From: Cyanobacteria bacterium SBLK
Lineage (GTDB): Bacteria > Cyanobacteriota > Cyanobacteriia > Cyanobacteriales > Spirulinaceae
Reading direction: 5' to 3'
Assembly (NCBI GenBank): GCA_017746715.1
Contig: JAGHZQ010000033.1
Location: 1-47,394, forward strand
Length of the DNA stretch: 47,394 nt
Positions 16,167-28,681 of the stretch are shown here, one piece after another. Positions within the stretch are counted from its first letter, which is position 1. Each line of letters begins with the position of its first letter. The position numbers were made by a program, and so were the translations under genes. The notes beneath the pieces were generated by a model. That model was given only the letters and a program-made list of their open reading frames with translations, searched no databases and had not been told where the DNA came from.

Positions 16167-16276
16167 CCCGAATAAATTATCTTCTCTTAATTCTAGTCGG
16201 ATAAGGCGATCGCGAAACCGTCGGAAAGAAAGCAGTTAAACTAGAAAAATATAAGGCTAAATCCCCATTGCTCATA

Positions 16277-20419
<4,143 letters not shown>

Positions 20420-20427
20420 AGAAATCG

Positions 20428-20844
20428 ATGCAACAAAAATTTAGTTTTGATTATCCCGTCAGAGTACAAGCACATCATACAGACTATGCGGGTATTGCTT
20501 GGCATGGAACCTATGTTGCTTGGCTCGAAGAAGCACGAGTCGAGTATTTGCGATCGTTGGGCATTGAGTTTGCCGATGTTGTTGCCTCCGGTTGCGATCT
20601 GCCTGTTGTCGAACTGTCCTTGCGCTATCGCAAAGCCTTGCATTTGAGTCAACCTGCCATTGTTAAAACCAAGCTGAACTTCCAAGGCGTGCGCCTCAAT
20701 TGGGATTACGAAATTCGATCGCCCGATGATTCGGACTTATACCTGACCGCTCGAGTGACTTTAGTGCCCGTCGATCGCCAGACGTGGAAAATCATGCGTC
20801 AGTTACCCCCTATTCTCCAAAATGCGATCGCCAACCCCCATTAA
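20428..20844 (+). CDS. Hotdog-fold acyl-CoA thioesterase (YbgC/4HBT type)
   Basis: 138 residues. The motif HHTDYAGIAWHGTYVAWLEEARVEYL carries the catalytic Asp (in TDYAG) and the Y...EEAR helix of 4-hydroxybenzoyl-CoA thioesterase relatives. In cyanobacteria one family member hydrolyses DHNA-CoA in phylloquinone synthesis; I cannot tell whether this is that enzyme. It starts 8 bases after the hybrid-kinase stop and is probably co-transcribed with it. Confidence 0.85.
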   Translation: MQQKFSFDYPVRVQAHHTDYAGIAWHGTYVAWLEEARVEYLRSLGIEFADVVASGCDLPVVELSLRYRKALHLSQPAIVKTKLNFQGVRLNWDYEIRSPDDSDLYLTARVTLVPVDRQTWKIMRQLPPILQNAIANPH

Positions 20845-20855
20845 TTACCGTCACT

Positions 20856-20901
20856 TGTGGAAAACCTGTGGAAAAAGTCGCTGGGTTTTCCACAGGTTTC
20901 C
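20856..20901. promoter_or_regulatory. Hairpin built from three DnaA-box-like 9-mers
   Basis: TGTGGAAAA occurs at 20856-20864 and 20867-20875, and its complement TTTTCCACA at 20886-20894. TTTTCCACA matches the cyanobacterial DnaA-box form. The second and third boxes form an 11-bp perfect stem (20865-20875 with 20886-20896) that extends with one bulge to 20859-20901. No T run follows, so it is not a standard terminator. Confidence 0.6.
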
Positions 20902-21011
20902 TATTACCCGTGCGACTTGGAAGATTAACCATGATTCGATCAATTGTGAATCAGAAAGTTATCGCGAACGAGCAAATCCGGACGAACTGCTCGTCAGCCA
21001 GCGCAAAGCGC

Positions 21012-21017
21012 TATAAT
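21012..21017 (+). promoter_or_regulatory. -10 element of coaD
   Basis: A perfect TATAAT lies 22 bases before the coaD ATG. No consensus -35 hexamer is seen 17 bases upstream. Confidence 0.5.
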
Positions 21018-21039
21018 TCCTGTAGAACAGAGGGGAAGA

Positions 21040-21585
21040 ATGGCAAGCGCGATCGCAATCTATCCGGGAAGTTTCGATCCCATTACGTTAGGACACCTTG
21101 ACATTATCGAGCGCGGCAGCCGACAGTTTGACAAGGTTATTGTTGCGGTATTATGCAATCCGGGCAAACAGCCGCTCTTTTCCGTAGAAGAGCGAATGGC
21201 ACTCATTCACACCTGTACCCAACCCCTCGATTGCGTAGAAGTAGACAGTTTTAGCGGCTTGACCGTAGACTATGCTCGGCAAAAGAACGCTCAAATCCTG
21301 CTGCGGGGCTTGCGAGTGCTTTCCGATTTCGAGAAAGAATTGCAAATGGCTCACACCAACAAAACCCTCATGGCAGATATCGAAACCATTTTTTTAGCCA
21401 CATCGACAGAGTATAGTTTTTTAAGTAGTAGCGTGGTCAAAGAAATTGCCCAATTTGGCGGTACAATCGATCACCTCGTCCCCCCCAACGTCGCCCGAGA
21501 GATCTATCGATGCTACAACAAGAAAACCCCCGAAGTAATGCCGAATATCGCGAACCCGACGGATTCGATCGCGCTCGAGTCTTAG
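21040..21585 (+). CDS. coaD: Phosphopantetheine adenylyltransferase
   Basis: 181 residues. CoaD makes dephospho-CoA from 4'-phosphopantetheine and ATP. The nucleotidyltransferase motif is [16 protein letters not shown] (T/HxGH), with [16 protein letters not shown] and [15 protein letters not shown] as further family motifs. Most CoaD proteins have about 160 residues; the extra tail (about 160-181, [20 protein letters not shown]) is encoded entirely where the next gene overlaps. A gagggga ribosome site precedes the ATG. Confidence 0.95.
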   Translation: MASAIAIYPGSFDPITLGHLDIIERGSRQFDKVIVAVLCNPGKQPLFSVEERMALIHTCTQPLDCVEVDSFSGLTVDYARQKNAQILLRGLRVLSDFEKELQMAHTNKTLMADIETIFLATSTEYSFLSSSVVKEIAQFGGTIDHLVPPNVAREIYRCYNKKTPEVMPNIANPTDSIALES

Positions 21586-22223
21586 GATTTGACATTCAAG
21601 CCGAACTCAATCGCTTGGAAGAATTAATCCTCGACAATCCTCGCATCCCCCTCACCCGCAAAACCATTGTCGATGAGGAACAATTGCTCGATCGCCTCGA
21701 TTACGTGCGGATCAACCTCCCCGAAGCCTTTGAGGAAGCGATGGAAATCGTACGACAAAAAGAAGAAATTCTCTTGCAAGCCGAAGAATATGCCCAAGAG
21801 ATAATTGACTCGGCCAAACAGCAAGCAGCACAATTTTTAGACGAGTTGGGTTTGGTGCGGCAAGCAGAAGGGGAAGCCGCCCAAATTCGCCAAGCGGTAC
21901 GCCAAGAATGCGAAGATCTCCAACAACAAACCCTAGCCGAGATCGAACAAATGCGAATGCAGGCAGTGCAAGAACTCGAACAAATGCGACAGGTGGCGAT
22001 CGCCGAATGCGAGGAAATTCAAGATGGGGCAGACGAATATGCCGATGCGGTTCTTTTGCGAATCGAACAGCAATTAGGCAATATGCTCCGGGTCATTCGC
22101 AATGGCAGGCAACAGCTACGAGGGGATTTTGCCGAACCCGAGGGCGAGGAACAGTCACCCGTCACCCCTTCGGCAGTCTCGGGGCATCGCACTCACCACT
22201 CACCACTCACCAGCGATCGATAA
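21510..22223 (+). CDS. Coiled-coil protein downstream of coaD
   Basis: 237 residues, acidic and strongly helical. Residues about 75-205 form a long coiled coil rich in Gln, Glu and Arg, recalling ATP synthase b-subunit or DivIVA-like proteins. The N-terminal part ([45 protein letters not shown]) looks like a cyanobacterial conserved segment. The gene overlaps the coaD 3' end by 76 bases in another frame. Its last 25 or so residues are low complexity and encoded by repeats, including three actcacc heptamers. Function unknown. Confidence 0.75.
   Translation: MLQQENPRSNAEYREPDGFDRARVLGFDIQAELNRLEELILDNPRIPLTRKTIVDEEQLLDRLDYVRINLPEAFEEAMEIVRQKEEILLQAEEYAQEIIDSAKQQAAQFLDELGLVRQAEGEAAQIRQAVRQECEDLQQQTLAEIEQMRMQAVQELEQMRQVAIAECEEIQDGADEYADAVLLRIEQQLGNMLRVIRNGRQQLRGDFAEPEGEEQSPVTPSAVSGHRTHHSPLTSDR
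22191..22211 (+). repeat. Heptamer tandem repeat inside a coding region
   Basis: Three units of actcacc encode part of the C-terminal tail of the coiled-coil protein. Confidence 0.8.
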
Positions 22224-22260
22224 CGGCAAGTTCGCGATTCTCTAACAATCGGGGGGAGAA

Positions 22261-23100
22261 ATGACTAACATCAAAACGAGGAATTCCCAAAATGGTTCCT
22301 CAAAACAGTTAGAAAAACAGGTCAGTGCCGATCGCTATATTGCGGTCTCGGATTTGATGGCACTTTTATCCGATTTATCCAATGATGAACCCATATCGAG
22401 AAATCCCCAGAAACCGAGAGTCATTCAACCGTCTCAACTTCCCCTCGCTTCTCTCCCCCAAAGCAAGTCCCCGACTTCCCAACGTTCTCTCCCTTTGTCC
22501 TCTGCGCCTTTTCCCACTTTACCGGCTTCTTCCTCCCATCGCGATCGCGCCGTTCTGGATGTAGAAGCAACCAATGTGGAAGCCGCGAATGTAGAAGCAA
22601 CCGAAATAAACGCGCCTGCTTTATCTCCCACCCAACCCGAGGAAAAAACCATTGAGGAGTTGGCGAGAGAATTGTGGGAATTAAAACTGGTTGCCCTCTC
22701 GGACAATGATTATTACAATCGTCAGTTGAGTCGCTTGCAAAATCGCTTTTTGTGGTTGGCAGGAGTATTTGCGGGAACTCTCTTAACTTCAGGGATTACT
22801 TTCGGCTGGCTGGTGGCCAATCTCCGACAATCTCAAATCCAACTGGCAAATTATGAAGGAGGAATTACGATCAATCGCGTGCGGCTCGATCGCCTTGAAG
22901 GAAATACTTTAGATAGCTTTGAAGCAACATTACGATCGCTACAAGACCAGATCCCCGAAACCCTCGATACCGATCTGGAGAACACCCAAGAAGATATTAC
23001 CGCCCTCAAAGTCCAATTGCGAGAAATGGAATTAAAACTAGCCGCTCACGATAAGGCATTATCCGTACTCGTCAGTGCCTTGCAAGGCATTGTAAGATAA
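22261..23100 (+). CDS. Hypothetical membrane coiled-coil protein
   Basis: 279 residues. The first 130 residues are low complexity and rich in Ser, Pro and Asn, with VEATNVEAANVEATE repeats. A single membrane helix follows at about 165-190 (FLWLAGVFAGTLLTSGITFGWLV). The C-terminus (about 195-279) is a coiled coil. There is no signal peptide, so the disordered part is probably cytoplasmic. It follows the coiled-coil gene after 37 bases on the same strand. Function unknown. Confidence 0.7.
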   Translation: MTNIKTRNSQNGSSKQLEKQVSADRYIAVSDLMALLSDLSNDEPISRNPQKPRVIQPSQLPLASLPQSKSPTSQRSLPLSSAPFPTLPASSSHRDRAVLDVEATNVEAANVEATEINAPALSPTQPEEKTIEELARELWELKLVALSDNDYYNRQLSRLQNRFLWLAGVFAGTLLTSGITFGWLVANLRQSQIQLANYEGGITINRVRLDRLEGNTLDSFEATLRSLQDQIPETLDTDLENTQEDITALKVQLREMELKLAAHDKALSVLVSALQGIVR

Positions 23101-23101
23101 T

Positions 23102-23134
23102 AATTGATAATTGATAATTGATAATTGATAATTG
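23102..23134 (+). repeat. Heptamer tandem repeat (STRR type)
   Basis: Four units of aattgat plus a partial unit start right after the preceding stop codon and reach to within 6 bases of the gor start. Confidence 0.9.
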
Positions 23135-23140
23135 CTAAAC

Positions 23141-24490
23141 ATGAGTTACGATTACGATCTTTTTGTCATTGGGGGCGGTTCCGGGGGCGTTGCGACTTCC
23201 CGCCGTGCCGCTCAATACGGTGCGAAAGTGGCCGTTGCCGAAAACAATCTCTTGGGAGGAACTTGCGTTCATCGCGGCTGCGTCCCCAAGAAATTTATGG
23301 TTTACTCTTCCCATTTTCCGGGACAGTTTGAAGAAGCGGCCGGCTACGGCTGGACCGTGGGAGAAAGCTCTTTTGATTGGTCGAAACTCACCACCGCCGT
23401 CAATAATGAAACAACGCGATTAAAGGGCATTTATAAGGGAATGCTGGATCGGTCGAATGTTGCGGTATTTAACGCCCGTGCCAAGATTCTCGATCCCCAT
23501 ACCGTGGAAGTGGGAGACCAAAAGGTGACGGCGGAAAAAATCCTGATTGCCGTGGGAGGGAGTCCCTATCGTCCCGAAGGCATTCCGGGGATCGAACACG
23601 CGATCGTCTCCGATGATATTTTCCACTATCCCGAGCAACCCAAGCGCATCGTTATTTTAGGAGGCGGCTATATTGGCTGTGAGTTTGCCTGCATTCTTAA
23701 CGGGTTGGGTAGCGAAGTCACGCAAATCATCCGCGCTGATAAGATTTTACGCGGGTTTGACGATGATATTCGCGTTAATGTACAAGAGGCGATGCAGAAG
23801 CACGGAGTTTGCTTGTTGAATAACAGCAAGGATATTGCCATTGAAAAGACGGATAGCGGCTTAAAAGTGACGCTGAAACGGGACGCAGAAGAAACCGTTA
23901 TTGCTGATGTGGTGGGATTTGCCGCCACGGGACGCAGGCCGAATTTAGACAATTTGGGATTGGAAAATACTAAAGTTGAAGTGAATAATGGCGCGATCGC
24001 CGTAAATGAATACAGTCAAACTGCCGAAGCCAATATTTATGCCGTGGGAGATTGTACCGATCGCGTCAATTTAACCCCGGTTGCCATCAATGAAGGGCGA
24101 GCCTTTGCCGATACGGAATTCGGCGGCAATTCTCGCCTCATGAGTTACGAGAATATTCCTTCGGCAGTCTTCACGACTCCAGAAGCTGCAACGGTGGGCT
24201 TAACCGAGGCAGAAGCGCGAGAAAAATACGGAGATGATATTAAAGTGTATCGCTCTAAGTTCCGCCCCATGTATTATACTCTCGCGAACAAAGACGAGAA
24301 AACTTTAATGAAACTCATTGTCCGTGCCGAAAGCGATCGCGTAGTAGGAGCACATATGGTGGGAGATAGTGCGGCGGAAATCATTCAAGGGGTGGCCATC
24401 GCCCTGAAAACTGGCGCAACTAAAGCTAATTTTGATTCTACCGTGGGCATTCATCCCAGTTCGGCGGAAGAATTTGTCACCATGCGATAA
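23141..24490 (+). CDS. gor: Glutathione reductase
   Basis: 449 residues. It reduces glutathione disulfide with NADPH and FAD in the cytosol. FAD motif FVIGGGSGGVATSRRAA (about 8-24); redox-active disulfide Cys42/Cys47 in GGTCVHRGCVPKK; NAD(P) motif ILGGGYIGCEFA followed by RADKILRGFDDD, whose basic residue fits NADPH use; second FAD motif YAVGDCTDRVNLTPVA; and the C-terminal His-Glu pair in GIHPSSAEEFVTMR. The start is ATG 23141; a TTG three codons upstream lies in the heptamer repeat. Confidence 0.94.
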   Translation: MSYDYDLFVIGGGSGGVATSRRAAQYGAKVAVAENNLLGGTCVHRGCVPKKFMVYSSHFPGQFEEAAGYGWTVGESSFDWSKLTTAVNNETTRLKGIYKGMLDRSNVAVFNARAKILDPHTVEVGDQKVTAEKILIAVGGSPYRPEGIPGIEHAIVSDDIFHYPEQPKRIVILGGGYIGCEFACILNGLGSEVTQIIRADKILRGFDDDIRVNVQEAMQKHGVCLLNNSKDIAIEKTDSGLKVTLKRDAEETVIADVVGFAATGRRPNLDNLGLENTKVEVNNGAIAVNEYSQTAEANIYAVGDCTDRVNLTPVAINEGRAFADTEFGGNSRLMSYENIPSAVFTTPEAATVGLTEAEAREKYGDDIKVYRSKFRPMYYTLANKDEKTLMKLIVRAESDRVVGAHMVGDSAAEIIQGVAIALKTGATKANFDSTVGIHPSSAEEFVTMR

Positions 24491-24496
24491 AAGAAT

Positions 24497-24525
24497 AGCG
24501 ATCGCGTCTCAGCACGATCGCTTTT
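24497..24525 (+). terminator. gor terminator
   Basis: agcgatcg (24497-24504) pairs with cgatcgct (24515-24522), 10-base loop, followed by ttt. It sits 7 bases after the gor stop codon. Confidence 0.65.
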
Positions 24526-24552
24526 AACATTCTCTCCGATATCTGAAATCGG

Positions 24553-24580
24553 GTAGAGACAAGGCAGGCCCTGTCTCTAC
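24553..24580. repeat. Inverted repeat between convergent genes
   Basis: gtagagaca (24553-24561) pairs with tgtctctac (24572-24580). The TAG stop of the leftward pseudokinase gene lies in the right arm. It resembles dispersed gtagagac hairpins common in cyanobacterial genomes and may end transcription from both sides. Confidence 0.7.
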
Positions 24581-27018
24581 TGCGAGATATCTTCGATCGG
24601 CACCAAACCCGCTTCCATGAGCAAGGTTTGTGCTTCGATAGTTTTGAGGAGGTCGATAAAAGTCAGCCCGATCGGCATCCGACGATTATCGCGAGGATAG
24701 ACCACCGCAAGAGCATAGGAGAGAGGATAGCGTTTCTCGCGAATGACTTGGCTATTGAGAAAATAACTGCCTTTTTCGTTACACAAATCGGTTTGAGGGG
24801 TGATGGGAGACCCATTTCTCATCATCATGGGGGAAACGGGAGGCGTTTCGTTATTGGCGATCGCTAACGGATACACCGAACATTGACCGAAAACCTTACT
24901 GAGACTGCCAAAAGCAATGGCCCCTATTTGTCGGTCCTCAAAGTCTTGAATTACGGCATTAAAGGTTTTAAACGTCGATAAACGGGTGATTTGCGTACTC
25001 ACCGCACTGCGTTCCACATTCAACTCGATCAGGTCTCGAAAAGCCGCAATCGCATCCTCGGTTTGCAAAACCCGTTGCTCAAAAATCGTCACCGCTTCTT
25101 CGTCATCGGGAATGTACAATTTAACTGCCAGATCGGGCCCGCCAATTTCTTTCCAGTTGGTAATCTCTCCCGTATAAAGGTCTCGCAACTGGTCGAAGGT
25201 AATGCGTCCGCGCAACTTTTCCGGTAAGCTATCTTGACGTTCGGCATAACTAAAAGATACGTAAACCGCGATCGCATCGTAAGCAAAACGCTCGAACCAC
25301 ACATCGATACCCAAATGGCGAAATAAACTGCTGACGGCAAAATCGGCTTCAAAGTTGCGAATTTTCGCGATCGCCTCGCTTGCCGTCGGTGCGGGGGTAT
25401 AAATTAAATTGTACTCGGGTTCGGGAATGGGGACAGAACCTGCGGTTTCTTCGGCATTGCTATCGGCAGGGACTTCGGGTTTCCCATTCACTCGTCTTAA
25501 GACTTCTTCCTCCAACGATCGCCCTTTGGCAATTAAATTTTTTTGCAACCAAATATAAGACCAAACCCCGTAGCGTTCGCCGCTAAATGTGTATTTCCCG
25601 GGGTTTAATCCCGCGACCTGTTCGATACAGCAAGTCGGGGGAGTCTCCCCACGTCGAAGCGGACGGCGAAAGCGGTTCATCAGATACCAAATTAGAACGA
25701 TAATTAAAGAAATGCCCAACAAACTCCCTAAAAAGAGCCAAACTTTCCCGCCTTTTCTCTTTTTCGGTTTTTTCTCCTCCTCCCCCTCCGGCTTTTCCAC
25801 TTGGGTTGCTTCTTCAACTGGGGGCAGTTTTAACAGTTCCCGACGTGCCTCTGCCGCACTGGTAAACTCGAGGGGAGTCAAACCAATTAATGACAAAATA
25901 TAATGTTTGAACTCGGCATTCATTTCCGGCCAGTTCTCGTCATAACCGGGATCGAGAGGACGATTGGTTTTGGGATCGGTACTGCGTCCGGCAAGGAGAT
26001 AAAATGCCACCAAACCGAGATTGTACAAATCTCTTTCGACGGAAATTTCTTCTTTTGTTCTCGCAGGGGGAATAAATAAATTTTCCCATAAGGACGGATC
26101 CGTGAGATAAATATAAAAGCCTTGAAACGTTGGCACCAGGAGCAAACTTTCCAAGCAAATATTGCCGTGAATCATGCCCTGACGTAAAATCCCATTGGGC
26201 AGGCGAAATTTTTGCCCGTGGAGAAATTCCAACGTTTGTAAAATTTGCGTGAGGGCAACTCGGACTTGTTGTTGGGAAAGCGCCCCGGTTTCGCTAATAT
26301 AACCGGCCAGATCCGGATAAGTTTCTAAAGTTCCCTTGGTAATGAGATAACAGCGTTCTTCTCCCGTTGGGGCGATCGCATCGGTAGGAGAAATAATTCG
26401 CACGTCTTGATAGCGACCGTCAGCAAGATCGATGCCTGTAAAATTAATAAAATTGGTTTGGCGAAAGCGGGTTTCGTTACGACTGAAGTAGCGTTTGGGC
26501 AAAACATATTCTTTAATGACAACGGGTTCGCGATCGCTCAAATCGATGGCGCGATACAATCGTCCCTGATTGCGCGGTTTAAAGTAATCTTCAATTTGAT
26601 AAGTTCCCCGCATTCCCAAGATTCTCCCCTCGGGAGGCAGTTCTAAAAGAAAGTTGCAACGAGAACAATGGGTTGCTTCGGGGTCATCCTCCCGCGTTTT
26701 TTTCTGCCATTCGCAAATGAAGGGATTGGAACGAATGCAGCGATAGGCGGTATAACGGGATTTGAAGGGAGGGGGTTCGAGTTCGAGAGCGACGGCTTCT
26801 TCGGGTTCTATGCCTCGAAGTTTGTCGATAATCTCCTGCTTGACTTCGGGGAATTCCGGGATGGGAAGAGATATATTATCCAACATCGAGGGGACGATCC
26901 AGCGATAGCGGGCCGGTACGACTCCCGCAACGCGATCCATCGCGATCGTGAAAAAGAGGTTGAAGCGATCGCCCAAACCGCTCACTTCCCGGTTTTTAAT
27001 CTCTTCGATAATTCCCAT
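24577..27018 (-). CDS. Receptor-like pseudokinase fused to a PstS-like binding domain
   Basis: 813 residues. An N-terminal segment is followed by a zinc-ribbon-like Cys set (Cys94, Cys102, Cys118, Cys121) and a Ser/Thr-kinase fold (about 138-400). In the kinase the ATP-anchoring Lys169 (VVIKEY) and the helix-F Asp330 (ERDLYNLG) remain. The catalytic loop reads HGNICLESLLL in place of HRDLKPENILL, so the catalytic Asp, Lys and Asn are all gone (HGN at 284-286), and DFG reads DPS (307-309). A charged linker and one membrane helix (about 426-447) follow. The outer part (about 460-813) is a phosphate-binding-protein-like domain (RGRITFDQLRDLYTGEITNWKEIGG is typical of PstS/SphX). Predicted: external ligand sensing coupled to an internal pseudokinase. 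Convergent with gor. Confidence 0.85.
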   Translation of the reverse strand: MGIIEEIKNREVSGLGDRFNLFFTIAMDRVAGVVPARYRWIVPSMLDNISLPIPEFPEVKQEIIDKLRGIEPEEAVALELEPPPFKSRYTAYRCIRSNPFICEWQKKTREDDPEATHCSRCNFLLELPPEGRILGMRGTYQIEDYFKPRNQGRLYRAIDLSDREPVVIKEYVLPKRYFSRNETRFRQTNFINFTGIDLADGRYQDVRIISPTDAIAPTGEERCYLITKGTLETYPDLAGYISETGALSQQQVRVALTQILQTLEFLHGQKFRLPNGILRQGMIHGNICLESLLLVPTFQGFYIYLTDPSLWENLFIPPARTKEEISVERDLYNLGLVAFYLLAGRSTDPKTNRPLDPGYDENWPEMNAEFKHYILSLIGLTPLEFTSAAEARRELLKLPPVEEATQVEKPEGEEEKKPKKRKGGKVWLFLGSLLGISLIIVLIWYLMNRFRRPLRRGETPPTCCIEQVAGLNPGKYTFSGERYGVWSYIWLQKNLIAKGRSLEEEVLRRVNGKPEVPADSNAEETAGSVPIPEPEYNLIYTPAPTASEAIAKIRNFEADFAVSSLFRHLGIDVWFERFAYDAIAVYVSFSYAERQDSLPEKLRGRITFDQLRDLYTGEITNWKEIGGPDLAVKLYIPDDEEAVTIFEQRVLQTEDAIAAFRDLIELNVERSAVSTQITRLSTFKTFNAVIQDFEDRQIGAIAFGSLSKVFGQCSVYPLAIANNETPPVSPMMMRNGSPITPQTDLCNEKGSYFLNSQVIREKRYPLSYALAVVYPRDNRRMPIGLTFIDLLKTIEAQTLLMEAGLVPIEDISQ

Positions 27019-27166
27019 AAGCGCGTCCTAAAAACGGGTTTTCTACTCTAACTTCCCAAATTTTATCGGTCTTTGGAAGGTCTGCCCATATCCAATGGTC
27101 GAATGTTCTCGAGGGCGATCGTCAAAAGGTCTTGAACTCGAGCTTATCGAATTCGTTTTTTTGTAC

Positions 27167-27172
27167 TATAAT
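27167..27172 (+). promoter_or_regulatory. -10 element of the VOC gene
   Basis: A perfect TATAAT, with a weak ttatcg at 27144-27149 as -35 and a 17-base spacer. Confidence 0.45.
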
Positions 27173-27217
27173 AAAAAAATACTAATCCAGAAGTTGTCTT
27201 GAGGAGCAAAACAATCC

Positions 27218-27580
27218 ATGTTTGCAAATTGTACTCCCATTTTCCCCGTTGGCGATGTTGCCGCCACCCAAAAATATTTTCAGGAGGTTTTGGGTTTTAC
27301 CATTGATTGGATTTGGGACGATGATTTCGGCTCGGTTTCTCGCGATCGCATTTGTTTATTTTTTAGCAAGGAGACGACAATTGGGGAGGGATTGGGAGCT
27401 TTTTGGAGTGTCGATGAGGTCGATCTCGTTTATGCAGAATATCAAAAAAGTGGCGCTCAAATAACACGAGAATTGGAAAATAAACCCTGGGGAATGCGAG
27501 AATTTACCATTGAAGATATTAACGGTCATTTTCACCGTATTGGCGGAGAATTAACGGAAAATAGCGAATCGGTTTTGTAA
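27218..27580 (+). CDS. VOC-fold (glyoxalase/bleomycin-resistance type) protein
   Basis: 120 residues. It opens with CTPIFPVGDVAATQKYFQEVLGF, the usual beta-alpha start of vicinal-oxygen-chelate proteins, and ends with WGMREFTIEDINGHFHRIGG, the D-x-x-G-x-x-x-x-F/I end motif with a potential metal-ligand Glu (REFT). The substrate cannot be told; bleomycin-resistance-like binding proteins look the same. Single gene with its own TATAAT and a hairpin after the stop. Confidence 0.85.
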   Translation: MFANCTPIFPVGDVAATQKYFQEVLGFTIDWIWDDDFGSVSRDRICLFFSKETTIGEGLGAFWSVDEVDLVYAEYQKSGAQITRELENKPWGMREFTIEDINGHFHRIGGELTENSESVL

Positions 27581-27996
27581 AGTTAGTTCTCGCATAACAA
27601 TATCCTTACTCATAATTGTTGGTTCGAGTAGGGATATTCGGATAAAAAACCTCAGAATAAAAACGCCTCATAGTATTAATATTGGAAAGCTTTTAAGTTT
27701 CTTGTTTTAGCAAGAATATTTTGTCGATAAAATTGTTACTAATTATAGAGTTTGGAGATTGTTTTTTGCCATTAGATGCTATAGTTATAAAACATATAGA
27801 TTTTGCACTACTCAGCGTGAGTTTCTATGCTTTTTGTAAAGAATATTTGCGATCGATTATCGAGTTAAGCAATAGTGCTCAATCTATCTATCTTTAAGAG
27901 AGCAAAAAACTTGTAAAATTTTTTGCACTTGAATTTAATTTATGGTTTTTCCATAAAATACTCGCTTAATTAATTTAAAAAGATTGATTTGAAACA
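27581..27996. other. AT-rich intergenic region
   Basis: No gene seen. It holds the hairpin at 27599-27638 and two short inverted repeats in the leader of the next gene: gcaaaaaa/ttttttgc (27902-27926) and tttatgg/ccataaa (27939-27957). No promoter is convincing. Confidence 0.5.
27599..27638 (+). terminator. Terminator-like hairpin after the VOC gene
   Basis: aatatccttactc (27599-27611) pairs with gagtagggatatt (27626-27638), 13 pairs including one G-T, loop 14. No T run follows, so termination would be imperfect or the hairpin protects the 3' end. Confidence 0.5.
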
Positions 27997-28608
27997 ATGA
28001 ATCCCGAAAACACGGCATTACTTCTGATTGGCTTCCAAAATGACTATTTCGCTCGCGATGGAATTTTGAATAATGTTATTGAAGAGTCCGCCAGTGCAAA
28101 AAATACGGTAGATAATACCGTAAAATTGATACAAAATCTTGCAAAAACACCCGTTTTAATTATATCGACACCCGTTTTCTTTACGCCCGATTATAAAGAA
28201 CTCATCGACCCGGTTGGAATCCTTGCGATGGTTAAACAAGCCGGTGCTTTTCAAGCAGGTGGGAAGGGTTCCCAGACCATCGAGCAGCTGCAACCCTTTC
28301 ACGGCAAAATTTTAGAAATACCGGGCAAACGAGGATTGAATGCCTTTGCGAATACTAATCTACACGATGTTTTGCAGCAGAAGAATATTAAACATTTGGT
28401 TTTGGCAGGTGCAGTGACATCCGTGTGCATTGATTCCACCGGTCGCTCGGCTTACGAACAAGGATACCGCGTCTCGATTTTAAACGATTGTACCTCCGCT
28501 CGCACTCGTTTCGAGCAAGACTTTTATTTTGAGAATGTATTTTCCCTCTATGCTCAAACCCTAACCTCTGTAGAGTTATTGGAACGACTCGAACCGATCG
28601 CGGTATAA
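27997..28608 (+). CDS. Cysteine hydrolase (isochorismatase-like)
   Basis: 203 residues. The catalytic triad of the family is intact: Asp16 (GFQNDYF), Lys111 (PGKRGLNAF) and Cys144 (VTSVCIDSTGR). The cis-peptide region AGAVTSVC is also present. Members hydrolyse small amides or carbamates such as nicotinamide, N-carbamoylsarcosine or ureidoacrylate; the substrate here is not evident. No clear ribosome site; ATG 27997 begins MNPENTALLLIGFQNDYF, the natural start of the fold. Confidence 0.87.
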   Translation: MNPENTALLLIGFQNDYFARDGILNNVIEESASAKNTVDNTVKLIQNLAKTPVLIISTPVFFTPDYKELIDPVGILAMVKQAGAFQAGGKGSQTIEQLQPFHGKILEIPGKRGLNAFANTNLHDVLQQKNIKHLVLAGAVTSVCIDSTGRSAYEQGYRVSILNDCTSARTRFEQDFYFENVFSLYAQTLTSVELLERLEPIAV

Positions 28609-28681
28609 CGAACTTGCAAGATATCATTGTTCGGTATCTCTTGGCGCAGATAAAATATCGTGCGGATCGATTGGATAATAA

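Noticed and set aside
20856..20901. Chromosome origin
   Set aside because: Only three box-like sequences, no dnaA or dnaN gene and no clear AT-rich unwinding stretch nearby; kept only as a possible DnaA-related site.
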